Shown here: positions 1 through 12,600 of the stretch, piece by piece
How positions within the stretch are numbered: the first letter of the stretch is position 1
How the letters are laid out: every line of letters begins with the position of its first letter
NCBI GenBank assembly: GCA_012932865.1
Contig: SAXG01000041.1
Location: 334,116-398,115 of the forward strand
DNA length: 64,000 bases
Source of the DNA: Amylostereum areolatum
Lineage: Eukaryota > Basidiomycota > Agaricomycetes > Russulales > Stereaceae
Direction: 5' to 3'
Notes under the pieces: model-generated
Seen by the model: the letters and a program-made list of their open reading frames with translations, nothing else
Told to the model about the DNA's origin: nothing
Database searches by the model: none
Program-made: the position numbers and the translations under genes

Positions 1-1727
1 CGAGACGAAGCCAGCAGAGGATAGGGATTGTAACAGTATCGTTTCCTATTAATAGCTCAGGGGCCGCAACCTGGGCGCGGGCCGGTTCGGCGTTCACGGC
101 GATCGGCCGGACGCTACGTGGGAAATCCCAACTTCTAAGCATCTCGACATGAGTCGGACTCCACTACAAACTAGGTCAATACGAATTATCCAGGTAAGAT
201 CTGGTAGAATCATTGTTGCTCTGGGTTGATGGTCTCTTCCAGATATACCTATATGCCCAGAAGGTCGTAGACCGACGAAGTTGATGTGTACTTTGCACTC
301 CCAGTCCCAACCGCGTTTATTCTCCCGAGCTCAACTTTGTTCCATAGACGTTCAACGTTCAACTTTTATGCACCACCAATCCATTTGCATTTTTCAGCAG
401 CGGCCCCACGTACACTGCACGCAATCACTGGATATACCAGCATGGGATCCATAGGTCCCCGTCTTGCCGTGAAGTTCGCGCTTGCCATGCCCAGTTCAAA
501 GGGGGTACTAACTGGTACATGGTAAAGCTCTCCTTGTGGCAAGCTGTATCCATATCGGCTCTCCAACAGCGACATCTCGCGTCCAATCCCATCGTCTTGG
601 TCCTGGAAGTTACGGCAAGCCTCGTTATCGGATTCGTGGGTCCGCAGCGACACTTCATCCGGGCCGCGATCCACGATCGCAGTTGCAGAAAGCCAGGAGG
701 TCTAAGCCTGTCTAAGCATACCTATGGTTTGCCTCGTTTCTGTTCCAATGTATCTCGTCTTCGGAGCGATGGGAAGATCTGGACAGAAGGGATCACGTTC
801 GTCCTCTCGCGGTCCCTCCCTAGCAGAAGTTCGATGGCTAGATCGAACCACATGCTGGCAGCTGATACGAGCCAGATTGGAAGCCGTTATCCCGGGATAC
901 CAACGACCTGTCTTCTGCCAGTCGCTTGAAGCAATTTGTCTGCGCCGAACCTTATCGAGTCCTGTGGCAATGCTCGGAGGTAAGCTTGAGCTGAAACCTT
1001 TCATTTCGTTGAATTCAGATAGTACGGAAGGAGGTCGGCTTGGGTGCAACCATCCCTTCCGACCCAAACCTCGTGGCCAGGCGTCCTGCCTCGTTGTTGC
1101 TCACAAGATGCGCCCCCTCCGCCGGGGTAAGACATGTTCTCCTGGACTCTCACCGGCTAATTCTTGTCCGTAAAAATTCTAGATGTCACCGATACCGCTA
1201 GTTGGAGAAGAATGGATTCATCGTCACAGCCTTCCGTCACCCCCCTCAGACTGCCGTAAGTCGTCGTCCCTGTTTTCAAACGTTCTGGTACGATAGGTCG
1301 CGATTACCTCAAGCTTTCCTTCTACAAAACGCGGTCGTATCTTATTCGTAGTTCTTTCGAACGACGTGATCGGTGTCCTTGGAACCGCGGCCTTGACAGG
1401 CGTCCTCCAGGCGCAGTGGAAATTGGGACCAGGTGAGCGTTTACCAGTTCCGCCCGTGTGCTATACAGCCATGCTTATAGAAGAAGCTTTCTTGGTGTGT
1501 TATCGGATGAAGAGCCGATGCCGTTATGCGGAACCGCCACTCTCGCCTCCTCGTGCCGGGTTTACGAGAACACAAGAGAACATGCGACTTGTGTGGAGAT
1601 CAAATACACCTGCTGTCGGATGAAGCTCCTGGCCGGCATGAACTTTATCAGCCCCCGCCGAGGCTTTAAAAGATTGAAGAGCTAGCGGAAGGACGCCGCA
1701 CCCCCCTGCACACCATTGACCATCACC
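1..1727. other. Unassigned left flank
   Basis: No gene can be assigned with confidence. Open frames of 100-150 codons occur on both strands (for example the - strand 702-1067 and 366-674, the + strand 519-929), but they overlap each other and none shows a recognisable domain. A stretch around 1190-1440 has intron-like GTAAGT and CAG signals and might hold exons of a small + strand gene or the 3' end of a neighbour. I see no tRNA, repeat or transposon ends. Confidence 0.3.
1665..1671 (+). promoter_or_regulatory. TATA-like box upstream of the agmatinase-family gene
   Basis: TTTAAAA lies about 57 bp upstream of the chosen ATG at 1728. Spacing fits a fungal core promoter with a short 5' UTR. This is a motif match only. 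Confidence 0.3.
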
Positions 1728-3301
1728 ATGTTCAACGCGCCAGCCCTAATCCGACTTGTACTTTTGGCGTCTTTGCCGCTCGCTCTTTCACACGATGGCC
1801 ATTTCGACGACGAAGAGCAGATGCCCCTCGATTATGTCCGCTTCCCTTACCAGGCTTCGATGATTCCCGGTGACAATGACGGTACGCCATCTTCTTCTAT
1901 CATAAAAGCCGTCGATTAACGTTTTTTGCGACCAGTGACTGCCGATTCAGTCTTTTCTGGAATTACCACATTCGCGAAGCTTCCTTGGGTGCAATGCCTC
2001 GGCAAGGAGAGGAATGTTCCATTTGACATCGCATTCATTGGTGCCCCATTCGTACGTGCGGTTTCATATCCTCCTTTACGCCTCGTGTAAATCCCCTTCG
2101 TAGGACACCGGAACTTCTTACCGCCCCGGCGCGCGCTTTGGCCCCTCAGGCATTCGCGCAGGCTCGCGTCGTCTCACCCTCTACGGCGGTTATAACGTCC
2201 CGCTCGCAGTCAACCCGTTTCTGAGCGGTCTCAAGCTCGTCGACTGCGGCGACATTCCCGTCACCCCCTACGACAATGCATACGCGATAAGGCAAATCGA
2301 ACAAGGGCACAAGGAACTTCTTCACCGTACGCCCTTCTCTCCCCTCGGCAACGATAGCGTTTCGGGCGCCCAGCTCGTGCCGATTGCAAAAGACGGCAAG
2401 CACCATCCCCGCATCGTCACATTGGGCGGCGACCATACGATTGTGCTCCCCCTCCTCCGCTCGATCCATTCCGCGTACGGCCCCATCTCTGTTATCCACT
2501 TCGACTCCCACCTCGACACATGGAAACCCTCCGTTTTCGGCGGCGCGCCCTCGAACCAGGCAGAAATCAACCATGGCACGTACTTCTATTGGGCGAGCAA
2601 GGAAGGCCTTATCCAGAACGGAAGCTCAATTGCAAGTGTCGGCGGCGAGTCGCTGCGTTTCCTTCTTTGCGCGCTCTGAGTGTGCAAGTTCGAGAGATCC
2701 TAGTGACTTGTTTTTTCGTATAGCATGGCGCGATCCGCACGACGCTCTCGGGCCCCGCCGACTACGAGAACGATGACGACGCTGGATTCCAGCGCATCGA
2801 AGCGCGTGAGATCGACACCATCGGTGAGTCACGTTTGCTCCCATTCTCAGAGGGAAGACGTTCCAATGGCATTGTTTGCGCGCAGGTACGGAAGGTATCA
2901 TAAAGAAGATAAAAGAGACTGTCGGCGACACCCCGGTCTACCTCTCCATCGACGTACGTCCCATGAACATCTACTTCCTCGCTGACATTGTTATTCTTTT
3001 CAGATCGACTCAATTGATCCCGCATTCGCTCCCGCGACAGGGACGCCCGAGACTGGCGGTTGGTCGACGCGTGAGCTGAGGACGATCCTGCGCGGGCTCG
3101 ACGGTCTCAAGATAGTCTCCGCTGATATCGTTGAGGTTGCACCCGCATACGATACCAACGCTGAGCTGACGACCATGGCTGCGGCTGATGTGAGTGTACC
3201 CCGTCCTCCGTGCAATTTTTTCTTCTCATGCGGGGATACAGGTTCTGTACGAGGTAATCAGCGTTATGGCTAAGAACCCTCTGGGAAAGGTCGCCGTATG
3301 A
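1728..3301 (+). CDS. Secreted agmatinase/arginase-family ureohydrolase
   Basis: Predicted Mn-dependent ureohydrolase cleaving a guanidino substrate (agmatine, arginine or a relative) to urea and an amine. Exons read as 1728-1881, 1936-2051, 2104-2631, 2724-2823, 2886-2953, 3004-3189 and 3242-3301. The N-terminus [20 protein letters not shown] is a signal-peptide-like hydrophobic segment, so the enzyme is probably secreted or vacuolar; many fungal agmatinase-like proteins share this. Metal-site motifs are all present: [14 protein letters not shown] (the DxHxD motif) and [13 protein letters not shown]. The fold looks complete, ending at the TGA at 3299. The intron at 2632-2723 uses GC-AG (GCAAGT donor), which is needed to give [14 protein letters not shown] in frame. 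An in-frame TTG at 1716 precedes the ATG, but the ATG at 1728 is the sensible start. Substrate is not decidable from motifs. Confidence 0.88.
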
Positions 3302-3674
3302 ACGATGCTCATCTTAGTTATGTACCGTCATCCCATGCATGAACAACTGCGTTCGTTATAATTAATGCAGTACGCGGATTAAACGACATAAGAGCTCGTA
3401 CTACTGGAGTCATGCATTCATGATCTAAATCATCCCTTTGAGCTGGACGTTCTAAGGAAATGAACAGAGCTTGAAGCTTGAAGTTTGAACTTGTGAGAGC
3501 TTGGCAAGCGCTCAGACGAGAATGCCGAACGAGGGTGAGAAATAATGGCATAAGCCCTTACCGAATGCGGAGTCGCTGACGTCGGGTAAGGACGGGAGAA
3601 TTACGTAACAGCCAATCCCGTCACGGACGTTGGGCGAGACGACGACCAACACCTCTTCCTCACCGTCGTCCACG
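3302..3674. other. Intergenic region between ureohydrolase and complex I gene
   Basis: About 370 bp holding the 3' UTR of the upstream gene and the promoter of the downstream gene. No small gene, clear TATA box or repeat is visible. Confidence 0.5.
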
Positions 3675-5508
3675 ATGCTCAACCCCTCTCGCGTTGCAGG
3701 TGCGCTCTCTTTCTCATCTCGCCCACAGAATCATCTGACGATCATATACCAGCTGTTTCACGGCCAGCACGGCTGGGCGCTGCTCGTCGGACATTTGCAA
3801 CCGTCCAAGACCCGCCAGTACGACGATACGGCGGGCTCAAGGACCAAGACCGCATTTTTACCAATGCACACAGCCGACACGACCACGGTATTAAGGGTGC
3901 TATGGTACGTAGAATTCTGCTTACGCTGGAGCTCAGGAGCTGATGACTGCTCCATAGGCACGCGGCGACTGGCATCGCACAAAAGATATATTGCTCAAGG
4001 GCGACTCGTGGATCATTCAAACCATCAAGGACTCCGGTCTTCGTGGTCGTGGTGGCGCAGGATTTCCTAGCGGTCTCAAGTGGAGTTTCATGAACAAACC
4101 TGGCTGGGAGAAGGACCCTCGGTGAGTACTCCGTCATACATAGGTGTCTCTCCTAACTCTGGACCTTTGGTCATTCTCTTTAGCCCTCGCTACCTTGTAG
4201 TCAACGCCGATGAAGGAGAGCCCGGAACCTGCAAAGACCGAGAAATTCTCCGTGGCGACCCCCACAAGCTCGTCGAGGGTTGCCTCGTCGCTGGTCGCGC
4301 CATGAACGCTACTGCCGCCTACATCTACATCCGCGGCGAGTTTGTCCAAGAAGCACGACATCTCCAGCAGGCCATCGACGAGGCATACAAGGCCGGTTTC
4401 ATTGGAAAAGACGCGTGCGGAAGCGGCTACTCCTTCGACGTTTACGTGCACCGTGGTGCCGGCGCGTACATCTGCGGAGAGGAGACGGCGCTCATTGAGA
4501 GTATCGAAGGCAAGCAGGGAAAGCCTCGCTTGAAGCCCCCGTTCCCCGCCGACGTTGGTCTCTTCGGCTGCCCCACCACTGTTGCCAACGTGGAGACGGT
4601 CGCTGTTGCTCCTACCATTTCCCGTCGCGGCTCGGCGTGGTTCGCATCCTTTGGCCGTGAACGCAACCAGGGCACCAAACTCTTCTGCATCAGCGGCCAT
4701 GTCAACAACCCCTGTGTCGTTGAAGAGGAGATGAGCATTCCTTTGCAGGAGCTCATCGAGAAACATTGTGGCGGTGTGCGTGGTGGATGGGACAACCTGT
4801 TGGGGATCATCCCCGGCGGTAGCTCCGTCCCCGTCATCCCCAAACCAACATGCGAGCAGGTCTTGTAAGTCGAGTCTTTACACTATTGTTCTCGTCTAAC
4901 CTTGGAAGCTGATGGGCTTGCTAGGATGGACTACGACTCCCTGAAAGATGCTCAGACAGGTCTCGGTACTGGCGCGGTCATCGTCATGGACAAATCAACC
5001 GACATCGTCGCTGCCATTGCCCGTTTCGCTCACGTGAGTAGTCTTACTGCTGCGTGTACGCTGTCTGCTAACTCGCCCACCTTCGCAGTTCTACAAGCAC
5101 GAATCCTGCGGGCAGTGCACTCCATGCCGTGAGGGTACAACCTGGATGATGAACATGATGGATCGTCTGGCGGAGGGCCGTGCTCACCAGCGTGAGATTG
5201 ATATGCTCCTTGAAATCACGTACGTCGCCAGGTTCATCTCCCTTTGTCTTTCTCTCTCGCTGACTTTGTTCGACAGCAAACAGGTCGAGGGCCGCACGAT
5301 CTGCGCCTTGGGCGACGCCGCCGCTTGGCCTATTCAAGGTCTCATGCGCCATTTCCGTCCAGAGGTTGAGAAGCGTATCGCCGACTTCCGTGCCCGGGAG
5401 GGTGGGGTGTTGTTTGGAGGACGCATGGCGCGCGACGTCGACCCTTCGTTGGCCATCCCGGATAACCTTGGAGGGAATCTTCCCGAGGTGGGACTGCCAC
5501 CCCAGTGA
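3675..5508 (+). CDS. NDUFV1: NADH:ubiquinone oxidoreductase 51 kDa subunit (complex I, flavoprotein 1)
   Basis: This is the subunit of mitochondrial complex I that binds NADH and FMN and carries Fe-S cluster N3; it acts in the matrix arm. Exons: 3675-3699, 3753-3904, 3958-4121, 4184-4864, 4925-5033, 5089-5219 and 5277-5508. The first 25-30 residues ([20 protein letters not shown]...) are Arg-rich and acid-free, a mitochondrial presequence. Family signatures in order are [16 protein letters not shown] (NADH/FMN loop), [27 protein letters not shown] (FMN fold), and [13 protein letters not shown] plus a later Cys in [10 protein letters not shown], which together give the four ligands of the 4Fe-4S cluster. 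Length, about 495 codons, is normal and nothing is broken. All introns are GT-AG and 50-65 bp. It ends about 200 bp from the convergent WD40 gene. Confidence 0.96.
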
Positions 5509-5705
5509 TATCATCTCTGGCAGGCTTCGGACATACCGTGATACACTTACAGAATATAATTCTTTCCTTTCGCGTCGCTAAAGTTGTGGCCTTAACTGGC
5601 GTTCTATGGGAAGGGGGGCTAACGCAAACCATAACCTCTCTTAGGACTTAGAGCAACAAACTTCGGTCTCGTCATACAGTAACGTTGTGGGTTTGTACAT
5701 GCGCT

Positions 5706-7503
5706 TTAATCGGCGACTTCCTCAATCTTCTTGTGACACCGCGCCCACTCCTTCCCGTGTACAAATTTGCGGAAATCGAGGTATAAGTCGGACACCCCCA
5801 GTATTCCAGTTTGTGGTGGAATACAGAGACCCTTCCTCGACGGTGGCGGCACCCAGAGCAACTTGTGTCCATCACGGGTCAGCCAGCCGTCCGAGTCTAT
5901 GACGATGCCTTCTCCAGTCGTTCCTTCTTCGTCAATAGCACAGACAGATCTTGACCCAATCATCTTGTGCTCCGAAACCTCCGGCCGCATCATCTTGCGA
6001 GTGAAGTCCACGTTCCAGAGTGCGACACTCATGTCTGCGCTTCCGGAGACGAGGAGCTTCTCGTCTGTGGAGACAGCAAGAGCTAACACCGCGCCCTTGT
6101 GCCCGCGCAAAGGCGGACATAGCTGTTCGCCTGACATACGGTCCCAGATTCGGATAGTCCCATCTCGGGAGCCAGAGATGATTTGGGAGCCGTCCCGCGA
6201 GATGTGAATCGCATGAATTAACCCCGCGTGTCCGGTGAAATAGGAGAGGAGCGCCTCGCCTGTTTTGGCATTCCAGAGACGTACCGTGCCATCTTGTCCG
6301 GCGGAGACGATACAGCTGCCGTCTGGAGTGACTGCGACGGCCAGCGTTGACCCCTCATGCGCTGCAAACGGATCGACCAATGCCTTCCCGCTGGATATAT
6401 TCCATGTCGATACTGTGCCATCTTCGGCCCCCGAGACGATCTGAGACGGGGTATTTGGGAAATACGCAACGGCGTTGACCATGCTGGAATGACCGGAAAA
6501 GGTCTGAACAAGTATCAACTCTGCATCTTCGCGGATATCGTATATGCGGATGCTCTTGTCGGCCAAAACCCACGCAATTTGGAGACCTGTTGGTGATATC
6601 GCAAGGGCCCGCAATCCCGCAGCCCGATGGACGGAAATCTGGGGTAGATTTGGCATGCTGCAATCCCAGACGAGGAGAGTGCCGTCATATGAACCGGTGA
6701 GGAGGTACCTTCCGTCAGGCGTGAACAAGATACAAATAATCCAGTCCTCGTGTCCCTCAAGCACCGTGCGTGGGGATGATTCATCTATTGCTTCTATGTC
6801 ATGGAGGAAGATCTTGTTGTCGTCCGCCCCGGAAGCGATGAAAAAGCCGTCGGGAGAGACCGCGACAGCGTGGACCCAGTCCTGGTGATTATCGCTCCAT
6901 TGGGATGTTCGACTCAGCATCCTCGGGGTCATGTCCCACACACGTACTGTGTTATCTTTGGCACCCGAAATCACGTAGCGCCCATCCCATGAAAATGTGA
7001 GATCTATGATCGTTTCGTGGTGGCCCACGAAGGGGGCGACGACCACCTGTCCGGTCTTCACGTTGTGAACCTGGACAGACGGTGCTGTCGTAACCTCCTA
7101 TTGCCACCCATTGGCAATCGGGGGACCATACCAGCGCGACAACACGATTGCTAAGGCCTGTAGAATATCTGAACGCCTGGGTACCGTTCTGGACGTCCCA
7201 GATGACAATCATGTTGTCTTCTGCACAACTGGCGAGATATTGTCCGTCCGGTGAGAAGGCAACCGACGATGCCGAGTCGGAGTGCCCTTCCATAAGCCCG
7301 TGAATCGCAGTTTCAGTGCGTATATCCCAAATGCAGACGCTATTGTCATCCGCACACGATGCTACCAGATCTCCGCCCGGGCTAAAAGCCACTTGAGAAA
7401 TGGATGATTGATGTCGATGCACACCCATAGGCCCGGCAAGTAGTCTACTTTCACTACCGATAGCCTTGTCGAGAGTTCGGCCAGCCGGTGGTCGGCATGT
7501 CAT
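5706..7503 (-). CDS. WD40-repeat protein, one frameshift
   Basis: Tandem WD40 repeats run the whole length, with typical units such as SPDGQYLASCAEDNMIVIWD and HAGLIHAIHISRDGSQIISG. I count roughly twelve repeats, enough for two beta-propellers. The main frame is open from 7061 to 5706; the N-terminal repeats lie in another frame from the ATG at 7503. The frames meet near 7070-7080, where GYDSTV should run into VQVHNVKTGQVVVAP but one base is extra or two are missing. No intron of plausible size fits, so this is a true frameshift or a sequence error. There is no kinase, NACHT or F-box domain upstream. WD40 arrays of this kind often form the sensor half of fungal NLR-like proteins or act as free scaffolds; the function here is unknown. 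The gene is divergent from the helicase, with 127 bp between starts. Confidence 0.75.
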
Positions 7504-7630
7504 GTGATACCAATTTCGAGCACCGCTAGCAGAGAGGCTTCGGCATCTTGCGAACACAAGCAAAATATTTGAGAAAACAGAGGGATAAATATAATCGTAC
7601 AAGTCATAACACCAACAGCAGGCCAAAGGA
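7504..7630. promoter_or_regulatory. Short bidirectional promoter region
   Basis: Only 127 bp separate the presumed ATG of the WD40 gene (- strand) from the ATG of the helicase (+ strand). The interval is moderately AT-rich around 7561-7600. Shared regulation is inferred from geometry alone. Confidence 0.35.
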
Positions 7631-9328
7631 ATGTCCAGCGTGCTCGGACAGCGTCTTAGCTGGCAGGACGCTCGCCGACGTGACTGGACCTCTTCCGAAG
7701 GCCTTGCAGAACTAACCAACATTGTCGCTCCTTTATTACCCTTCGCACCACACCCCTTTCAGATCAAGGACTCCGCTTGCATTCTTAAGGGACTGGATGT
7801 TTTCTGTGTTAGTGCAACAGGCGATGGCAAATCTGCTCTCATTTACATACCTGCCCTGGTTTGCGATGGGATTACACTTGTCATTGAACCAACCAACTTT
7901 CTGCAGAGTAGTCTGGTGAGTGTTCTCGTGCGCCGCATCATTGAAGTTGGAGAATCGAACTCACTAGCATCATATGCCATATGGTAGGCCTTGAGTCTGC
8001 AAAAATGGGGTATCAAAATACTGGTCATCAATAGTGAAACAAGGCATGAAGCAGAAGGACAAAGACGGAACCTGTGGAAGGAAGCTGCTGAAGGCCTTTA
8101 CCAGGTCGTCGCACTTTCTCCTGAATCGCTTCGCACAGCGGAGTTTGATGTCTTGGTCAAGACGAAATCCTTTCGTTTGAAGTGGACCAATCTGGCAGTT
8201 GACGAGTCGCACCTGACGGACGAGTGGGGAGGCGACTTTCGACCGCTCTACGAGGACATATATTCAGTTCGTTCACGCGGACCAGATCACCTTTGTGTTA
8301 TCGCCCTCTCCGCAACGGTTGAGCCTGGCCCACAGACAACAAGGATCATGAACCATATAGGATTCCGACCAAAGGCTCATTATCTTGACCGTCGCAATTG
8401 CGAACACTTGAACATGGCGATCATCTTCCGGGACGTGAAGTTCTCGTTTTCTGGCTTCATATTTCGGGACATCGATTGGGTCATACCTGTAGGTATTCAA
8501 TCCAGCATGGACATACCCAAAACCCTCCTGTACTGTGAGACTATTGACCTCGGTCACAGAGTCGCAACGTACCTTCGGTCTCTCCTCCCTCGTCCTCTTC
8601 GCTCGGCCGCCCAGACAATTATCCAACATCTCCATTCAGCAACATGTCCCGAATGCAAGAAAGAAGGATTGGACATACTCCTATGTTCACGCGAGATGGC
8701 GCCAACCGATACCGCAATCTTTGTGGCAACAGTGGTTTTGGATGTCGGTGTAGATCCTCCAGACGTGGCCCGCGTCATTATGTTCCCAACTCCTTGGAGC
8801 GTATCTGCAACAGTTCAGCGCGCTGGACGCATTTTGCGCGCTATCCCTGGCCGCGGTCACATCTATGTCTACATCAAAAAGACCGACCAAGAGGCAGCTC
8901 TCACCTACGCCAACACTGAGCCGATTGATGAACATCTTCTCACAGAGAAGGGTCCTGTGGCGGCCGAGGATGTTGATATGGGTGTGGTCGAAAATGTGGG
9001 AGAGGCAGATGACCATGGTGAGAGTATGGAGGGTAGTGGCCAAGCTAGGACGGACAATGTGACAGAAGAAAGTAGGAACAATGGGAGTACGGTTACGGCT
9101 TCGACTCCCACGGAGAGACGCCCAATCACTCACCGCGAAGACTCCACCAAGTACTCACTCCTTCTCATCATCACCGCCCACGTGTCAGAAACGCAGTTTA
9201 TGAGACCGATGGAACCGCCTAAGTCGCAACAATGGGAGGAGCAAGAGAGAACAGATAGATTCGAGAGTGTCAGGCCTAGGGTAGTGCAACGTGCGCTACA
9301 GTACCGTATGACGAGATGGACAGTCTGA
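7631..9328 (+). CDS. RecQ-like DEAH-box DNA helicase, 3' end replaced by LTR sequence
   Basis: Superfamily 2 helicase core of the RecQ type. Exons are 7631-7915 and 7988-9328, with a GT-AG intron between. Motif I is SATGDGKSAL, motif II is DESH in NLAVDESHLTDEWG, motif III is ALSATV, and the second RecA lobe has DVGVDPPDVARVIMFPTP and the motif VI arginine finger region VQRAGRILR. No RQC or HRDC domain follows. Host-like coding reaches about 9182 and then enters the LTR at 9183, so the last 48 or so codons (VSETQFMRPMEPPKSQ onward, TGA at 9326) come from the retrotransposon. Such RecQ-like helicases occur as dispersed copies in agaricomycetes, so this may be a non-essential copy. Whether the chimeric protein is made is unknown. 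Confidence 0.8.
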
Positions 9329-9605
9329 GGAAAAGGGAAAAGGGATACTGTCCTTATATACAAGTGGGAACGATGGTGCGATGCGATGCGATAGTGGTGC
9401 GAGCGGGGGGAACAATAAGAAAGGAGTCATGGGGAGGAGGGCGGGAGTCCGGAGCAATGATGTCATAGATAAGGATGCGGAACACCGTTCGGAAGTCCGG
9501 GCAGTGACGTCGTTGGAGCATGTGATGCGAAGGAAAGTCATGTGTCGTGACACGTCGCGTGTACAAGGTCTGCAAACGAAGAAAGAAATGGAGCGATCCG
9601 TGACA
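9183..9605 (-). repeat. 3' LTR of Ty3/Gypsy element 1
   Basis: A 423-bp direct repeat of 15860-16282, about 7 percent diverged by eye. It starts TGTCAG and ends GTGACA, so the ends form a TGTCA/TGACA inverted repeat. Read on the - strand, a TATATAAGG box lies mid-LTR (complement of 9352-9360). It supplies the stop codons of both the truncated helicase (+ strand) and pol (- strand). Confidence 0.93.
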
Positions 9606-12600
9606 TTACCCCCCCTTTAAGACGCGCTTTCGCCTGGAGCGCGATGTCATCTGCAAGGGTGGATGCGAGAAAATCGTCAAAGGAGATGCCGAGGGAACGC
9701 ACGGGGCGGGGCACATTTGGATGGCGCTTGTGGAAAGCGTCAATCATGTCGGTAACCTTTGAGAGCGACGAACGCGGGAGCCAGGTGTTTTCGGAGTCGG
9801 GATAGCCGGCCCACTTGACGAGGTACTGAATACCTTTCTTGTTACGAGTTGGTTTAGAGTCGACAATGTCTTCAACGTCGTATTCTTCTTCATCGTCGAT
9901 GAGGTCTGGTGGCGGCTGTTCATAATTTGGCCCGTGAGCGGCTGTCTCCTTGTACGCGGTGAGCAGCGAGGCATGGAAGACTGGATGGATTCGCCACGTC
10001 TTCGGCAGCTTCAAGCGGTAGTTGACTGGGCTGATGACGTCAATGATTTCGAAGGGTCCAAATCGTTTGGCAGCAAGCTTAGCTTTCGGTCTCGTCGTCT
10101 TCAGGTTTTTGCCTTCGAGCCATACTTTGTCTCCGACGGCAAACTGCGTTGATTCGCTGACCGTGTCGCCATTGTAGTGCTTCATCAAGTCTGATGCGAG
10201 GGCAAGGCTGGCCTTGATCTCCTGTCGGACTTCTTCAAGTTGACGGAGGCGTTCTTCAACTGCAGGGACCTTTGAGGACGGGTTTACGGAGGGGTACATT
10301 TTCGGGAGGAAGCCGTAGAGGACTTCAAAGGGAGCCTTTCCAGTAGCTGCATGGGTGCGAGAGTTGTGAGAAAACTCGAAGAAGGGCAACCACTTCACCC
10401 AGTCGTCTTGACGGTAGTTGCAGAATACTCGCAGGAACTGCTCGAGGTTCTGGTTCTCGCGTTCGGTTTGGCCGTCTGTCTGTGGGTGATACGCTGTGCT
10501 GAGGGCGGACTTGATCCCGAGCTTCTCGTTGAGTGTACGCATCACCTGTCCAGAAAATTGGGGTCCACGATCCGAGATGATCTTGTCTGCTAAGCCGTAG
10601 TGTCGGTATACCTTGTCGAAGAGAATGTCGGCCGTGCCATCACTGGTGATCTTCGTTGTACATGGGGTGGTAACCACCATCTTGGTGAGGCGATCGACCA
10701 CGACATTGACGGCGTTATAGCCTTCGCAGTCAGGGAGTTCGACGATGAAGTCGGTGGAGATGACGCCAAATGGTCGATCGGGTACTTCGTTTGGGATCAT
10801 GTCGACGTGGGGTCGGCTGCTCTGTGTCTTCGTCGACTGGCAGGTTGCGCATCCTGCTACAAAGTCGCGGACAAAGACAGACATGCCAGGCCACCAATAT
10901 TCACGACTCACAAGCTCGTAAGTCTTGAAGCGACCGGGGTGTCCAGCCAGGGGCGATTCATGGTACATTTTGACAATGTCGCGTCGCAACTCGTCGTCTG
11001 CAGGGACATATACCTTCCCTCTAAACAGGACCAGGCCTTCTTCGTAGTTCCACTCTTGAAGGTTCTTGACGAGTGTACGTGGTCCGTTTCGTAAGATGGC
11101 GTCCAGGGCTTGAACGACCTCGATGTCCTTGGTTTTGCAGTCGCGGATACGTCGTCGGAGTTCGACATCACCGAGGGAGGTTACTGCTCCTGGCCTTGTT
11201 GCGCGTACTTGGAAGTACTTGGGGTCAAGCAAGACGCGCTCCTTGTTGTCGTTTTCAACACCATCCTTGTGATCGGGTCGTCGAGACATTGGATCCGGGC
11301 GGTGGGAAATTCCTGGTTTATGGACGAGCGAGAAGTCAAATCGAGTGAGGAATAGAGCCCAACGTGCCTGTCGGCGGCTCAGCTTCTGTGCCGTCTTGAA
11401 GTGCTCCAGGTTCTTGTGATCTGTCCAGATTTCGACGGTGTCGGGGGCGCCTTCGAGGTAGTGGCGCCAGGCTTCAAGCGCACGGATGATCGCAAGTAGC
11501 TCCTTGTCGTAGATGTCGTAGTTCCGTTCCGGTTCTGATAGGGCCTTGGACAGATACGCCACTGGATGCCAGTGACCGTCATCGCCTTTCTGCGAGAGTA
11601 TACCTCCAGTAGCAAAGTCCGAGGCATCGACTTCAACGAGGTAAGGCTTCTTTGGGTCAGGCATGACCAAGACGGGGGAGGAAGTAAACGCAGCTTTCAG
11701 TGCGTCAAACGCAGTTTGGCAGTCCGCCGACCAGTCCCATGTGCAGTCCTTCTTTGTCAGGTCAAATAGGGGTCGTGCAACCTTGGAGAAGTCCTTGATG
11801 AAACGTCGGTAGAAGTTGCCAAAGCCGAGGAAGGATTGCACATCTTTGACCGTTCGTGGTGTCGGCCAGTCCTGAATACCTGCCACCTTGACGGGGTCCA
11901 TAGCAATCTTGTCATGCGAGATGATGAGTCCGAGGTATTCGACAGAGTCTTGCTCAAAGACACATTTCTCCGGTTTGAGGAAGAGGTCGTTGTCTTGCAA
12001 ACGCTGCAGAACCTGCCGCACTATGGCACGGTGTTCGTCCATGGTGCGAGTGAACACCAAGATGTCGTCCATGTAGATGATGACCTTGCCCGAGTCAATG
12101 AGATCCTTGAACAGTTCATTCATCATTGCCTGAAATGTCGCAGGGGAGTTCATAAGCCCGAAAAACATCACCGTAGGTTCGAAGAGACCGCGATTCATCT
12201 TGAACGCAGCCTTCCACTCGTCGCCTTCCTTGATGCGGACATTGTTGTAGCCCCAGCGAACATCCATCTTGGAGAAGATCTTTGCACCTTTGAGGCGGTC
12301 GACAATTTCAGAGATCAGTGGCAAGGGGTATTCATTCTTGACAGTGCCCTTGTTTAATTCTCGATAGTCCTGTACGGGACGCAGCTTTCCATCCTTTTTC
12401 TTCACGAAGAAGAACGGACTCGCCTGAGGTGACTTCGATGGGCGGATATAGCCCTTCTTCAGGTGGTCGTCGAGGAAGGTGTCGAGTTCGATCTGCTCGG
12501 AAGGTGAGAGGGGGTAGATCTTGCACGGTTTGGGTTCAAAGCCGTCTTTCATGTCGATAGCATGGTCCCATGGCCGTCGGTCAGGAAGTCGCTCGGAGGT

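Noticed and set aside
1190..1620. Possible small gene with intron-like signals left of the ureohydrolase
   Set aside because: No continuous frame with a recognisable product could be assembled.
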